Of a stretch of 64,000 bases of DNA, positions 44,701 through 59,700 are shown piece by piece. Every line of letters begins with the position of its first letter. Positions within the stretch are counted from its first letter, which is position 1. A program made the translations under genes and the position numbers. This DNA is from Danio rerio (Eukaryota > Chordata > Actinopteri > Cypriniformes > Danionidae). The stretch spans positions 23,220,001-23,284,000 of the forward strand of contig NC_133183.1 of the NCBI RefSeq assembly GCF_049306965.1. The letters are read 5' to 3'. Below the pieces are notes generated by a model that made no database searches, was not told where the DNA came from, and saw only the letters and a program-made list of their open reading frames with translations.

Positions 44701-47700
44701 ACATCGCTACCCACTGTGTCCCTGCTCCGCCTAAATGCGCTATATAAATATAAATTACTTACTTAGTTACTTGCTTTTACTGTATTTCACCATTGAAAGG
44801 ATTGGCTGGCCAATCCTGGAAATGGTTATAATTTTCCATAAAAAAACTTTTTCTTTTGGTATGACACTATTAACTCTAATACAAAGACCGTAAGGTTGGC
44901 TTCAGGATACATCCAACATACAGTATAAGGCCAGTTTTTCTTGTCTTTTTTTGATAATATGCAGCATAATTACTATTGCCATGCAGTAAATATTTAAGTT
45001 AGTTATAGCTGAGATTTATATAGGGTCTATATGTATAGGGTGGGTTTAAAAACACCTAAGGATTAAACATGGGTTTTAAGGTCCATGTTTTAATACTGAT
45101 TTTCATGGCCAATGCCTGTACTGTAAAAAAGGCTGGGTTCCACACAATCCCTTCATCTCGTCTCAACTCAAATCGATTAAATTAACTTAATGGTTTTTAC
45201 AATATTATGTTGACTGAACAAAAAGCAATTAAGTTATCCCTAAAAACTCAAGAACTTTGTTATTTGACTTCAATTAAAATAGGTAGTCTAAAGAAGCAGC
45301 AAATTTTTTTGCTAGTGTATAGAAGCTAGTTAAAAATGAATGATACTGTTATCATTGAAGTGTTATCAAAGTACTTATTTAAAAATGTAAAAAAAATCTG
45401 AATATTTACATATGTAGTTTTTGTTTATTTATTTATTACAAAGCAACACTGCCATCTACTGACCTAGAATGCATAATACAACTTGTCATTGACGCCATTT
45501 AGTCAAAGCAGTTACAGTATGTAAACTTTTCACAAACACAAAAGAAAAACCTTTACATTTTTAGTTGTCATGTAATCATACTTTACATTTAGATTCCTAT
45601 AATAGTTTGATGATAAAATACTGTATAAATGACAATACACTACTTGACAAAAGTCTTTCCAAGCCTATCCAAGTTTTAGGAACAACAAATAATAACTTGA
45701 ATTCTAGTTAATCAAATGGTATTTGAAGTGGCTAATATGATTGGCAAAGGCCTCTAGATTACGGTGTACTCCAATAAATATAATCATGCTTTGATTATTA
45801 ATTATTTAATTAGGACAGTGAGGTCTGACTTTGCTTAGATAAAAGTCTTGTCAATTAACAGAAATAATAATGTACAGTATAGAATATAAAGTTATGGTGC
45901 AGTGCAAAAAGAATTAGCATCCACACATCTCTGCAGTGACTCAAATAACTTATTAATAAAGTTGTCTGGAATGGAAAAGAGAGCGTTCTTGCAGGACTCC
46001 CAAAGTCCATCAAGATTTTTTTTGGATTCATCTTCAATGCCTCCTTCATCTAACTCCAGATATGCTCAATAATGCTCATGCCTGGTGACTGGGCTGGTCA
46101 ATCCTGAGCACTTCGACCTTATTGCTTTCAGGAAATTTAATGTGGAGGCTAAAATGGGAAGGAGCTCTATCCTGCTGAAGAGTTTACCCTCTCCTGTGGT
46201 TTGTAATGTAATAGGCAGCACAAATGTCTTGATACCTCAGGCTGTTGATGTTGCCATCCACTCTGCAGATCTCTTGCACGCACCCATACAAAATGTAAAC
46301 CCAAGCCATGATTTTTCCTTCACCAAACTTGACTGATTTTTGTGAGAATCTTGGGTCTATGCGGGTTCCAATAGGTCTACTGCAGTATTTGTGATGATTG
46401 GGATGCAGTTCAACAGATAATTCATCAGAAAAATCGACCTTTTGGAACTTTTCCAAATGATCAACTAGAAGTCAAGTTATTATTTTTTGTACTTACAACT
46501 GGGATCAATGACAAGATTTTGTCAGGTAGTGTACAGCCATTATCTTAAACACTGCATAAACATTAATTTAATGTTTCACAGAACTTTGAAAGGTTGACGT
46601 AAAACATGCATCTTTCACATTATTTATATACTTTTATCAAAATGCCCCAAATCCTTTGCATTAAAATCCATCAACAAATATTGAAAGATCATGGCCACTG
46701 AAGTCTGCTATACCAGGAAAAGGCAAAAACACTCATTACAGATAGTAATTATTCAAGTTTCTTTATATTTAAGGTTTAATTTAAGCAATGCTTGCATTTT
46801 GGTGAAGCTATTTCTCCACTTTCCAAATTCATCGAAAATCTTTCAAGGGCTAATTAATAATTAACTGCTGCGCCTCATTTCAAGCTTGATCTGTTTAATG
46901 GATGCAGATGCTGGAGCTTCAGAGATGTTCTGGAGAGATGCTTGAACAGACTGTGACTGAGAGAGATCAGAAGATCAGCGCTTTATTAGAACAGATGGAT
47001 AAACTCAGGAGACAAAATTCTTCCTCTACAGGTATGAGGATGCTATTAAGTGGATGACATGTATAGGTCATTTACATTCCTGTAATGTGGAAAAAAATAT
47101 ATAAATACTTTATCACAGAAAACCATATTTCACACAGGGTTAAACTTAATTTATGTACATTTAAATGTCTAAAAATACACTTTATACTCCATTTATAGTT
47201 CATTTATATTCATACTAAACTTCAGTTTGAAGATATTACTACTATTAAACTGTATTTTCTGTATTTTATTTCGTACTTTCTATTCATCCATTTAAATTGT
47301 ATTTTATATTGTACTTTCTATTGTTTGAGTCATGATTTCAACAAAACAGCAAAATGGTTTATAATAAAAGTTTTTGTGATTAAATTTTGAGTAATATGGA
47401 TGGAAATACACTGTTTTGTAGTGAAATTACAAATAAATTATTGCATAAATAAAAATATTTTGACATTTTTGTGGCATGTCTGTATAGTGAGTAAGATAAC
47501 TTGTTGGAGATAAAAGTTTTAGCACAAAAACATTGAAAAAAAATATGTAAGTTTTATCAACTTACTAGATAACATATTATTTTATTGCAAATATCCAAAC
47601 TTTGAATTAAAAAATAATGCGTAAATGCATAAAAAACTTTTTAAGTCATCCAACAGGTCTAACATACTAACCAGTACCATATTTGTAGCATGCATGCACC

Positions 47701-50700
47701 ATCCTGTCCGATCTGTGGAGTTATTTTGTGTTTTTTTTCACTTTCAGCACTGGTTAGCAGTCTGCAGAGAGACTTGTCTGCCCGAGAGAAACAGGCTCTA
47801 AAACTAGCCGCTGAGGTGGACAAGCTCAGACAAGATGTGAGACGCAGAGAAGCCAAACTCTCAGGCATTATGGACAAGGTTCCTGCATCCCTCTCCTTCT
47901 ACAGCTGTTCAGCTCTCTAGGTTAACACGTAGCTTTCAAAGTGTTTTATCAATAAAAGATCACACTTTCTCTGGTCTGATCTTGTTTTAGAAGTTGAAAG
48001 ACTCCCAGAAGCATCAGAGTGAGCTGCTCGCCAGGCAGAGCGAGGTGGAATCTCTCAACAAAGTGAGTGTTTTATGAAGAACACCTTTACAGGCACAATA
48101 ACGCATTGGTAACTCACAAAGATGACCTTATTGAAATAACCCCATGTCAGAGTTTACATGCAAACCAATAACTTGGCAAGCAGGAGAAAAATACTGTAGT
48201 GATTTGTAGTAAATACTATAGTGTTTTTGAACCATACTATAGTAAAGTACTTGAATTATTCTGTTTTGGCTATATAGTTGCTGTGGTAATACTTTAGTAT
48301 TATAACACAAATTCTACAAGAATATGGTACATTATACTACAATACACCACAGTTTACTGTAAAGTATTACTGCAGTAAATATTTTTTAGTTTATACTAAA
48401 CTGAAATTCAGCTATTTTAATTGAACTAGAACTAAAGCAGCAAAACCCTTCAACAGAAATCATCAATTCTAATTTAACAAAACCAGTTGTTGTTTGTTTA
48501 CTTGCTTGACTACAAAAATCAAACTGAAAATAAATGTTTCAATTTAATGTAATGATTTAAAAAAAATGTAAATACCGTTAGAGAGGACAATGCATTGAAC
48601 TCCATTGTGTTATGAATGTCACTGTTTGTTTTTACCGCAATAAGTTCATTGTTAAATGAATAAGTGTGTATGGATGTTTCCCAGTGTTGGGTTGCAGCTG
48701 CATAAAACATATGCTGGATAAGTTGGCGGTTCATTCCTCTGTGGCGACCCCAAATTAATAAAGGGACTAAGCCAAAAAGAAAATGAATGAATGAATGAAT
48801 GTATAAATGAATCAATATTAGACAGGAGTTACTTTCTCAAGTTTAATTTAATACCTTTGGATCGTCATTAGACAAAATTTGGGCACCCCTGGTCTACAGA
48901 AGAAATTGTCCAATATTTAATTAACTTATCTTGCCTACTTAACATATTAACCTGGTTAAGTCTTTAAATGATACTTTTTAAGCTAAATACCAGAATCGTG
49001 CAAAATAAATAGAAAAATATTATGCAATGTCACCATGGCCAAAAAATTAAACAATTATTAGCGGGGTTAGACGGCATCTGTGGACATTAAAAATATCTGT
49101 GGGTTTATGTGGACTAAATTTGTGAGTATTGTAACTAAAAACTTAAAACATGAAATAAAAAACAGACTTTTTATTCTTTATTTAAGGTTAAGGAAGCTTT
49201 TTAACTTTTATTTAGGTTTGCAAATCCAATTAGATCCGCTTGTTTGGTAAACAAAGTCTCTCATACAATATATCCAATGAAATACAATTCATTCATGTTG
49301 TCCCAACACAAATCGATTAAGTTAACTTAACACTTTTAAAAATGTATGTGGATTGAATATAAAAAATTAAGTTGTCCCAATGAAATCTCAAGAATTGTGT
49401 TGTTTCAGCTCATTTTTATTAAGTAGTTTGAACAAGTAAAAATATATATATATTTTTGAGTGTATGTAAATGGACACTTTTGCAAACTTTTTATATATAT
49501 ATTTCACATTTGCAATGTATTTTATATATGTAAAATCCAAATATGAACTTGTATGTCATATATGTCATTTGCATATATTGACATATGTCAGATTTCTATG
49601 GGGTCTTTCCTTCTCTGCTACAGCAAAGCATCTGTTGCATCTGTATGTGCTTAAATTAATTCCTGTCACACATCACACTGCACTCTTCAGTAAACTGACA
49701 GAGAGCAGGTTAATACGTTTACAAGCTGGGTGAAAACAGGTTAATGTGTTTACATGATCACATGCATTGTCGGTTTATTAAATGCAATCGGGTGAAGAAG
49801 TGCATGTAAACATACTCTTATCCATTACTTACCTCCACACAGCTTCCCACAATACCCAGCTCCGGAGGCTGATGCCTTGTCCATTAGGCCACTGGGCCAG
49901 ATAGTATTCATTTATGAAATTAGACGTCATGTATCTGTTAATTATGTGTGCTGTAGGAACGAGCTTCTCTGCTGACAGAGCTGGAGAAACTGAAGCAGCT
50001 TCATGAGCAAACGCAGCAGCGAGAACAGAGAGTTCAAGAAAGGCTTCAATGTACTAAATCAAGGGTGAGCAAGCTTAAGACAGGGGAAAAAGTCAGGTAA
50101 AATAACTCCTGTATCTATTTTGATAACCTATATGAAATTTCTTTAAAGTTTGACAGTTTTCGCGAGCAGATTGTCAGGATTGCACACGTTTCTGACAAGC
50201 AACCAGACCAAGAGGTATAAGAAAACATTTCAGTTTATTCTAAAGACAAGTTTACATGAAATGATTTGAAAATTGCTGAAACATTTAAAAAAAAGTTATC
50301 TCTAAATATTTGTTAATGTCATTTTAAATGTATTTTTTTCTTTTAAATAAATTCTATGGTATTATTTTAAATGTCACAGAAATTTGATTTTGATACACTT
50401 TTGTTGAAAAAAGGCTCCAATCAAACAATCAAATAATTGTGGTGCCACATTACACATGACATATACACAAAAATACATTTAACTTGCATCCATATATTGT
50501 TTTAAACTGTTTTATTTGGGAAAATAGGAATAATGGGTCAAAATAGATAACAATATAGATTATGAAAATAAACCCTTTCTAAATAAATATTTCTCTTTTT
50601 TAATTGCATGCAAATTCTAGGATGATACGTTAAATGTCACTGAAAACTTTTTTGAATAATCACAAATAAATGTTTTCCCAGTTCTGGGTTGTGGCTGGAA

Positions 50701-53700
50701 GGGCATCCGCTGTGTAAAACATATGCTGGAAAAGTTAGTGGTTTATTGTGCTGTGGCGACCTTTGAAATAGAGACCAAGCCGAAGGAAAATGAATGAATG
50801 AATGAGACAAATAAATGCTTGTTACATAACAGTAGAAATAAATAGAAACTAATCTGATATCATCATGATTGAGCAGATTTATAAACAAAAATACTAATAA
50901 TATTATATATCATATTTATATTGATATATTAATATATAAAATATTAAAGATATTTACTAATATATAGGTATTGAGTATGCTCATTCTTTGCTAAGTCATG
51001 GAAATTTGCAACTTTTGATTTAGTGGCTAAGTTGAATGAATTTGTACATCTCATTCATACAAATTAGTATGATTTGCTTATGCCCTAATGACAGTTAGGT
51101 TTAGGGGTGGGGTCTGGTGCCACGACCTCGTTTTAAAAATCGTATATTTTTATATGACTGAACTCAAACAAATTAGCCACTAAACAGACATACTGTTGCA
51201 TGAAATAGTTTCATTTTCTTGTGAGATCAGGCTCACTTATTGTACTTTAACTTTTTCATATTTCTGATGTCACATGACATTATAAAGGTAATATTGACAT
51301 CACATTTGTATAGAAATAAAACTTGCATCTGATTGAAAAAATGTTGACTGGAAAGCTTTAATGATATTATTTTATTTTATTTTTTGTCATTTTGGAGCCT
51401 GCCAGTTTTATTTTGCCACTTTCATTCTGAAATATCATTTTGGAGCCTGTCAACTTCATTCTGAGTGGCCAGAATATTGCAAAATTCCACTGGAGAAAGA
51501 GAGGTTTTAACAGATATGAATGTGTGAAAATTCTGCCAGATTTTGCATTGTCGGATGAACTTGTTCATGCAGGTGCTGGACTGTTTATCAGAGAAAATGG
51601 AACAGATGGAGATGTACAAAACCAAAGTGCATGACTTTGAACTAAAACTCAAAGAGCAAGCTCACACACAGAGGAAAATATTGGACGAGAGCCAGGAATT
51701 TAGAGCTAGACTGCACGAATGTCAGGTATTGTGTGGTGGAAACATTGATTATGCCGTGTACAGTTGTTTATCTGTGTTACAGCAATGCACACCATGCTGC
51801 ACAGCTATGTAATGTCTGTTTGCATTTGTCTATAGAGTCGAGTGCAAGATGCATGTATTGTGGACACAGTGCAAATGGAAATAGCTGGTCTGCAGGAGAT
51901 GAATCTGAATCCTGTGCTTAGTTGGGTTCAAGAGCATTCCCTCTACACACTGAATCTCCTGCACAGTGTATTGCTGAATATGACTCAGAGGTTACAAGAA
52001 GCAGGTCTTGATGTGTCAGTGAAAACTGGAGGTATATGCTTCAGCTAAAATTTAGCATGGGTTTCACAAAGCGAGAATTTCAGTGTTCATGAAATGCATT
52101 ACAAAAATGAAGGTGACACTTTATTTGAAGGGAGTGTTCATAACACTGTCATGACACATTTATAATAATGAGATGACACATTCCATGAATAAGGAGATTT
52201 TATACATGCTTATTACAACTGTCATTATGTGTCATTCGCTCAGTTATGTCATTGTTTAAGATGTCTTTGTTATGAAAAATTGACATGAAAGCTTGACATT
52301 ATTAAGACAGCATAACCTGTCATAAATCTGTCATAAACATGATTGTCATTAGGCCATTATAAATCTTTCAGGAATATTTTTCTGATCACTTTTCAATGGA
52401 ACAAATTAATTAGTCAGTAATTTGTCTCACTTAAAGTGTCTCAATACTCTGTCCGATAAATTAATAAAAGCGTGATTAATATTTAATAACATTTTATAAC
52501 ATTTTAATTACAAATTCCATGTGTGCCACTCTAATAACAAAACTGTTATAAAATTACACAATTCTAATGGCCGCATGGCAATTAAGTCTATAACAGATTT
52601 ATGACAATTTATGTTGTCTTGGTTATGAAAAGTTGTCACGACAAAGGCAGAGACAAGTGTATTTGTTTATGTCAAGCTGCCATAAAGACATCTCAAACAG
52701 TGTCACCTTTGGAATTAAAATAAAACAACTGAGTGATTGACACTTAATGACAGTTAAGTCATTAAGCATGCATAAAATCTCCTTCATATTTATGATGTGC
52801 CAAATCATGATTATAAGGGTTTCATGACTGTCTTATGAAGGCTCCCCTCAAGTAAAGTGTTAAAAAATTAATTAGACCTCAAATTCAATGTGTTTCAAAT
52901 TCAAAAGTAGCCTTAATAACTGTCATTTGTTTTTATGTAGGAGTATTAGGTGCCTTACATATTTTGTGCCAAAACCTCAAGGACACCCAATCAGAGCTGA
53001 GAAACCTAAAGGTAATGCACAAAGTATTTCAATATCAGTTATAGATTCTCAAAATCTGCACTTAAATTAACTTGACTGTATTTGTTTTCTATACTGAAGA
53101 CAGAGATGCAAAAACTTGAGGACACAAACATGCAGAGCAGAGATCTTGACAACAGGCTGGAGGTCATGCAGAGGCAGTTTGAGAAGGAGAAACTTCAGGT
53201 GCCTCTTTGAAACACCACAAGTCAAATTAAACTCCATTTCATTCAGTCTCTGAGGCATAGACCTCTTGAGGGATGGTCTCAATTAGATTGTCATTTAGCT
53301 TTTTCAGATATAATTATGTGAAACTCATCCTAGTTCCATTGGAAAATAATAAAAGTGTTACAAGGAAATGACTCCAAGTTGATAGACTAGATTAACTTCA
53401 TGAATTCAATTCATCAAAATGTGTTTCTCCGGACCTTTGACCCATTAATGATGTAGGCAGCCGAGGGGCAGAGTGAGATGAAGAACACACTAATGCGACA
53501 GTTGGAAGAGGCCACGGCTGATCTGCAGTCAGTGAGACAAACTGAGGTGAATCAAAACTACACTCTAAAAAATAAATATGTTAATTATCGTAGCAGTCAC
53601 CTATAGTTATTCACTGGTATTTTTTTTACAATTTGGTTCTCCATTTACACATTTGAAGTGCAATGTCTGCTCCAGCAACTTTTGATGTTCAAAACTGATC

Positions 53701-56700
53701 TCTGCATTTTTATTGCCATTTTTAGTAGTTTGATACATTTTATATGAAATAATATACTCTATTTAAATAAATCAGTTAAAAAACTGAAAAATTACTAGCA
53801 GTTTAGATTTTGTACCACAATTTACATGACATATCCAGACAATTTATCATTTCAAACTGCTAAAAATGTCAATGTCAAAAGCTACTTTGAACTATTCAAT
53901 ATAAGTTGTTTATTAGAAGAGATGCAATTTGCAACGGTACATAAATAGAAAATACAGGACACTGTTGATTAACTTAATCTTTTAGTGTGTGAATTAAATG
54001 TATTACCTGAAAAATTAAACTGCTCTTAGCACTGAAAAGATGCTACATCTATGAATTTGATCTGTTTTTTGAGATTTTTTAATTAGTTCTCTGCATATAT
54101 TATTATGCCATATACATCATGTCATAATATATCATATAAACTATTTTTCCCTTTGACATATATTGACAACTCAAACCCAATCAAGTCAAATCAAATCAAA
54201 TCAAGTCAAGTCAAGTCAAGACAAGACAAAGCAAAGCAAAGCAAAGCAAAGCAAAGCAAAGCAAAGCAAAGCAAAGCAGATCCAAAGTAAAATGAGCCCA
54301 AACCAATACTAAACCAAAATAAAGCAAGCCAAACCTAAAAAAACAAACCCAAACCAAAATCACACAAAGCCAAACCTAAACGAAACAAACCCAAAACCAA
54401 TACAAACCATACCAAAACAAACCCAAACCCAAAAAACAAAACAAAACAAAACAAACCCAAACTCAAACTCAAACTCAAAGCAAAGTGAAGCGAAGCGAAG
54501 CAAAGCAAAGCAAAGCAAAGCAAAGCAAAGCAAAGCAAAGCAAAGCAAAGCAAAGCAAAGCAAAGCAAACTAAACTAAACTAAACTAAACTAAACTAAAC
54601 TAAACTAAACCAAACTAAACCAAACCAAACCAAACCAAAACGAACCCAAACCCAAACTAAATCAAACCAAACCTAATCAAGTCAAACCAAAGCAAACCAA
54701 AGCAAACCAAAGCAAACCAAAGCAAACCAAACCAAACCAAATCAAACCAAAACGAACCCAAACCTAAACTAAATCAAACCAAACCTATTCAAGTCAAATC
54801 AAATCAAAATCAAGTCAAACCAAACCAAACCAAACCAAACCAAACCAACCCAGACCAACCCAGACCAACCCAATACATTCCAAAACCAACCCAAAACAAA
54901 ACAAAACAAAAACAAAAATGACTTTTATCTTATAATTTCACACACAACACACAAAATGTCTGTCATTCAGCTCTATGGATATGACAAATTTTTTTTGCCA
55001 TTCAAGAGTGCCTTGCGCAGGGACATCGAGAACCTTAAAGCTGAATGGCAAACTGAGATGGAAAAAGCAAAGATTCAAGAGGCAGAGTTAAAAAAAATGC
55101 TGCGTGAATTACATCTCAAAGAGGAGGAGCAGACGAAAAAGATAAAGCAGTGTGAGGAAAGAGAAGCAATGGCTGAAGAAGAGCAACGACAGCACCGGGT
55201 CGAGGTGGAGGAGTACAGAGAGCAGGTGCGACAGCATGCGTTCACCATTGTGGCCATGGAAAATCAAATAAACAAAGCCAAGTGGAGTGAAGAAAGATGG
55301 AGAGAGATGGAAGACCAAAGAGACTTGCTGAAGGAGCAACTCAAAGGTGAGACACAGTTTCATTTTTCACCAAGAGAGGGCGCCTTCCCAGCAGCCCTAT
55401 AGGTTCCCAATTAAAGCAAATTTGTGCAACAGATTTTATGTGTCCTACATACATGTTCTGTCTTCATTATCATGTTTACATTTCTTTTTACCACAGAAGC
55501 GCTTGATAGACTGGAGGGCTTTGAAAGCAAAAGCGCATCACACACATCAGAGAAACAACCGGAATTGGATCAAACCGTAACATCCCTCCGGTATAACACA
55601 ACAGAGCACTCATGAATATTAACCACAGAAATCAATATTACCTACATATAGTATATACCTGTACTGCCTAGAGTATCGCCTGAAATCTGCACACTGTTAT
55701 TCTAAACATTTGACCAATTTAGCCACTAGTTGTGATTGTAACGTAGTTTTGAAGCATTACTGTGTAAAACACTGTCTTTACTGTGAGTTGAATATTATCC
55801 ATAGTGTGAGCTCTCGTTAATGCATTATGTATGATGTTCGTTATTTATTCATGCATTATTTATGAAACTGTTGCTTAATAAGTAATTACACAGTCCATGC
55901 CTCTCTCTTTAAATCATCTGATATATCAGGCACTGCTGGAATGGAGCCACAGATACATCTTTTTTTCTATCTCAATTCATTTTTACTGCTTCTGTCAAAA
56001 GCCTAAATAGTTTATACATTGTAAATACAAGCATTATCAACACATTAGGGTTATTTTAGTATTATTAGTAAACATTGACATTTTTATATACAGTTTAGAT
56101 TTAGAGTTTAGTTTTATTTTCTCTTTTCATTGATGTTTTAAATTGTGTAAAGTAGTTTTTTGTAATTTTATTGCATTTAAAAAAAGAAGTATTAGTCAAG
56201 TCAAGTCAAGTCAAACTACATTTATAGAGCACTTTACAAACACAGAAGTGAGCCAAAGTAATGTACAGAAAATATGCAACAAAAATAGACCTAATAGTAT
56301 AAAAAATACATAAAATGCAAGATAAAATATAGCTAAACTAATACATTAAATAAAGTGATTAAGATCAGGTGCCAAATGCCAACGAAAAAAGTTTTAAGAG
56401 CTGATATAAATGAGAACACAGAAGAGGCCTTTCTAATGGGCAGCGGCAAATCATTCCAAAGTCTAGGACCTGCCACAGCGAAGCACGATCCACTCTAAGC
56501 TTACGTTTTGTTTTTGGCACACTCAGGTGAAGCTGATCAGCTGACATGAGAGTACGAGTGGGCTTTTAGGGGTGTATCAGCTCAGAGATATAAGGTGGGG
56601 CAAGACCATTTAGAGATTCAAAAACAAATAAAAGAATGTTTAACTATATTCTAAAATGAATTGGCAACCAATGAAGCGAAGCTAACACGGGGGAAATGTG

Positions 56701-59700
56701 GTCATATTTGCAAGTACCAGTTACCGGGCGTGGTGCAGCATTTTGCACCATTTGCAAACGGGCAATAGCTGACCAGCTACTCCCCACATACAGTGCATTA
56801 CGGTAATCTAACAGAGTGGTCACAAAAGCATGGATCACTGTCTAAAACTATTGTTTTAGTATATATTGCTTTATTTTTGCTAGTTGTCTTAATTAAAAAA
56901 AGCTAGTTTTAACCACCGCCCTAATCTGATTATCAAATTTAAAGTAAAATTTTACCCCTAAATTTGTGACTGTAGGCTAAATATGCTGAGCTATTGAGCC
57001 CAAATTGAATAGAAGAGACCCAACGGTACGTTCAAAAACCATTACTTAATTAAAACTTAAATATAAAAGTATTAAAGTATTAAAAATGACTTAAATACTT
57101 ATACTTAAACAATTTTTAATACTTTCATACTTTATTTACATTTATACATCTATTTATTTACATATATTTATTTATATTTTTGTTAAATATTTTTACATAC
57201 ACAAATATATTACACTTACATTTAGATTTATGTTTAGTTACAATTCATTTTAAAATATTCAATTATATTATATGAATTATTATATTATGCATATTATTTA
57301 AATTTTCATAATTTTGGCAGCTAGCTGAAATCAAATATTACCTATTGTTATTGTTTAATTAATATATTACTTCTTGTTATACTTCTTATTATTACAAATT
57401 AAAATTATTGCTAACATTTACTAATCCATTATTGTGTCTTTGTATTTGTTAACATTAGTTAGTGCACTGTCAAGTAATATTAACATATAAATGCTGTGAA
57501 ATATACTGCATTTTACTTATTAATAGTTCGGGTTAGCTAATGCACAAATTTACACAACTGTTAAGTGTTTTTTTAATGGTGAGAAGTGATTATTTTGATA
57601 AGGAACGTCTATTCAGAATTGTTATTGCTGTTATAAATCAGTCATGTGGTTTCTGATGGTTCCCTCAGGGCATCTCTGGCCTTATCTGAACAGGAAGTGG
57701 TCAGTCAGAGCGAGATCATCAATGCACTGAGTCGTGATCTGGCTTTGGCTCACGCTCGGCTCTCTGATATGACAGGTGCCACACAATCAATACAACATGA
57801 CAAACAACCGCGTTCTGTGTTCTCGTTTCACAACATGCATCTCTCTGCAGGAGAACTGAGTGAACAGCAGAAGCTGGAACTGGAGAGCCATAAAGCTTTA
57901 GTGATCGATCAAAGGATTCAACTGAGCACGCTCACAAACAAGCTGAGCATGATGTCACAACTAGTCCAACAGAAAGATGAAGAAACAAAGACACTGGGAG
58001 TAAAGCTTAGGTACAGTTAAAATCCTGAAAGACCCAGTGGACATAAACACACATAAATATCAAACCCAGTGGCGTGTTGTCTTTTTTTAAAAAAAGAGCA
58101 GAAACACAACAAATGAATGAGCTTCTGAAAAGGTACTGTTCTGTTTTTGATAGACAAACTGAAGAGGAATTGAAGAATTCAGCAGCAGCAAAAAGAGACA
58201 TGGAGAGCACGAGCCTTGTGCTGTTTCAAACATCAAGAAGCACTAAAGTAAGATCAACAACTAGAGAGGCGTTTATAGTAACTTACCAAAATCTAAATGA
58301 TCTGTCACTTTTGAAATGTTTTAGGGAAAATCAAGACTGAACAGAATTATGATTTTTTTTTGTCAAGTGCTGTAGGTATCAGTGTTGGGGACTGTTACTT
58401 CAGAAAGTAATGCGTTACAATATTGAGTTAAAACCTAAAAATGTAACTATTTGCATCACTTAGTTACTTTTTATGGCAAGTAATGTTATGTTACTTTTGA
58501 GTAACTTTTGCGTTACTTTATATACCTGGCTGAGGCTTGATCTCTTTCAGAATTTTTTTCCTTTCTTTTTTAGATAGAGAAGTTCTGCAATTAACAACAC
58601 ACTGTATAACCTACACCTTCATTCAACTTCTCATCAAAACATTTATAAATAATAAAAAAATATATATAGTTTAGAATAGGGTTGCATGGCGGTGCAGTGG
58701 GTAGCACGTTCGCCTCACAGCAAGAAAGTCACTGGTTCGAGCCTCGGCAGGGTCAGTTGGCGTTTCTGTGTGGAGTTTGCATGTTATCCCCGTGTTTGTG
58801 TGCTTTTCCTCTGGGTGCTCTGGTTTCCCCCACAAGTCCAAAGACAAGTGGTATAGGTTAATTGGGTAGGCAAATTTTTCCTTAGTGTATGTGTGTGAAT
58901 GGGAGTGTGTGGATGTTTCCCAGTGATAGGTTGCAACTGGTAGGGCATCCGCTGCGTAAAACATATGCTAGATAAGTTGGGGGTTCATTGCACTGTGGCG
59001 ACCCCAGATTCATAAAGGGACTAAGCTGAAAAGAAAATGAATGAATGAATATTTTAGGATAATGTTATCTGAGAACTTCCTGATCTCTGAGCTATATATG
59101 CCGCATATGCAGATTATTGAAATTTAAACAGTGTGTAAGCTACATTTGTACTATTTATTGTGAGTAAAATCACGGTCCCTTGAGACAATCCCCTTTTGCT
59201 TTTCTTTGATGGGTTTGAAATAATAAACACATTCTCTCACTGCGTGATTTATTGCTTTTAATTCAGCAATTTGTTTATTAAACAATAATTAATGAAACTA
59301 AAATGTAACTCGCATTACATTTTCAAAAAAGTAACTCAAATATTATTACCTATTTTTTTAAATGAATATGTTACTTTTTACTTAGTAAGGTAGTATTACG
59401 TACTGTAACTTGTGTTTACTGGTAATGTGTTACCCAAAACACTGGTTGGTATATGTATGAGAAATTTGTCTTGGTAATTTTGTCATTGACAAAGACAACA
59501 GGAAAAAAGGATGTGAACAGTTAAAAAGGCAAGTAAACGCTAAATCTAAAATCTAAATGCTAAATATTAAGGTAAAATATAAAATAACCATCAATTCTAC
59601 TTTTGAGCAGAATATGTACATTAGGGCTGATACACTGTAAAACCCAAAAAGTTGAGGTAACGCAAACTATTTGAGGAAACCGATTGCAAAAAATAATTTA

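Noticed and set aside
54335-54568. Minus-strand open frames of LCFAL-type repeats that might look like a repetitive membrane protein
   Set aside because: They are the translation of the AAAGC pentamer tract inside an fhad1 intron; all three frames stay open for the same reason.
54170-54905. CRISPR array (regular short repeats)
   Set aside because: The units are contiguous 5-mers without spacers, in a vertebrate intron.
58133-58153. A 21-nt intron in fhad1
   Set aside because: It is shorter than any workable spliceosomal intron and the frame reads through it without a stop.
58690-58750. tRNA gene (A and B boxes in the SINE heads)
   Set aside because: A cloverleaf does not form through the acceptor stem, and the sequence runs straight into SINE body; the same head recurs many times.
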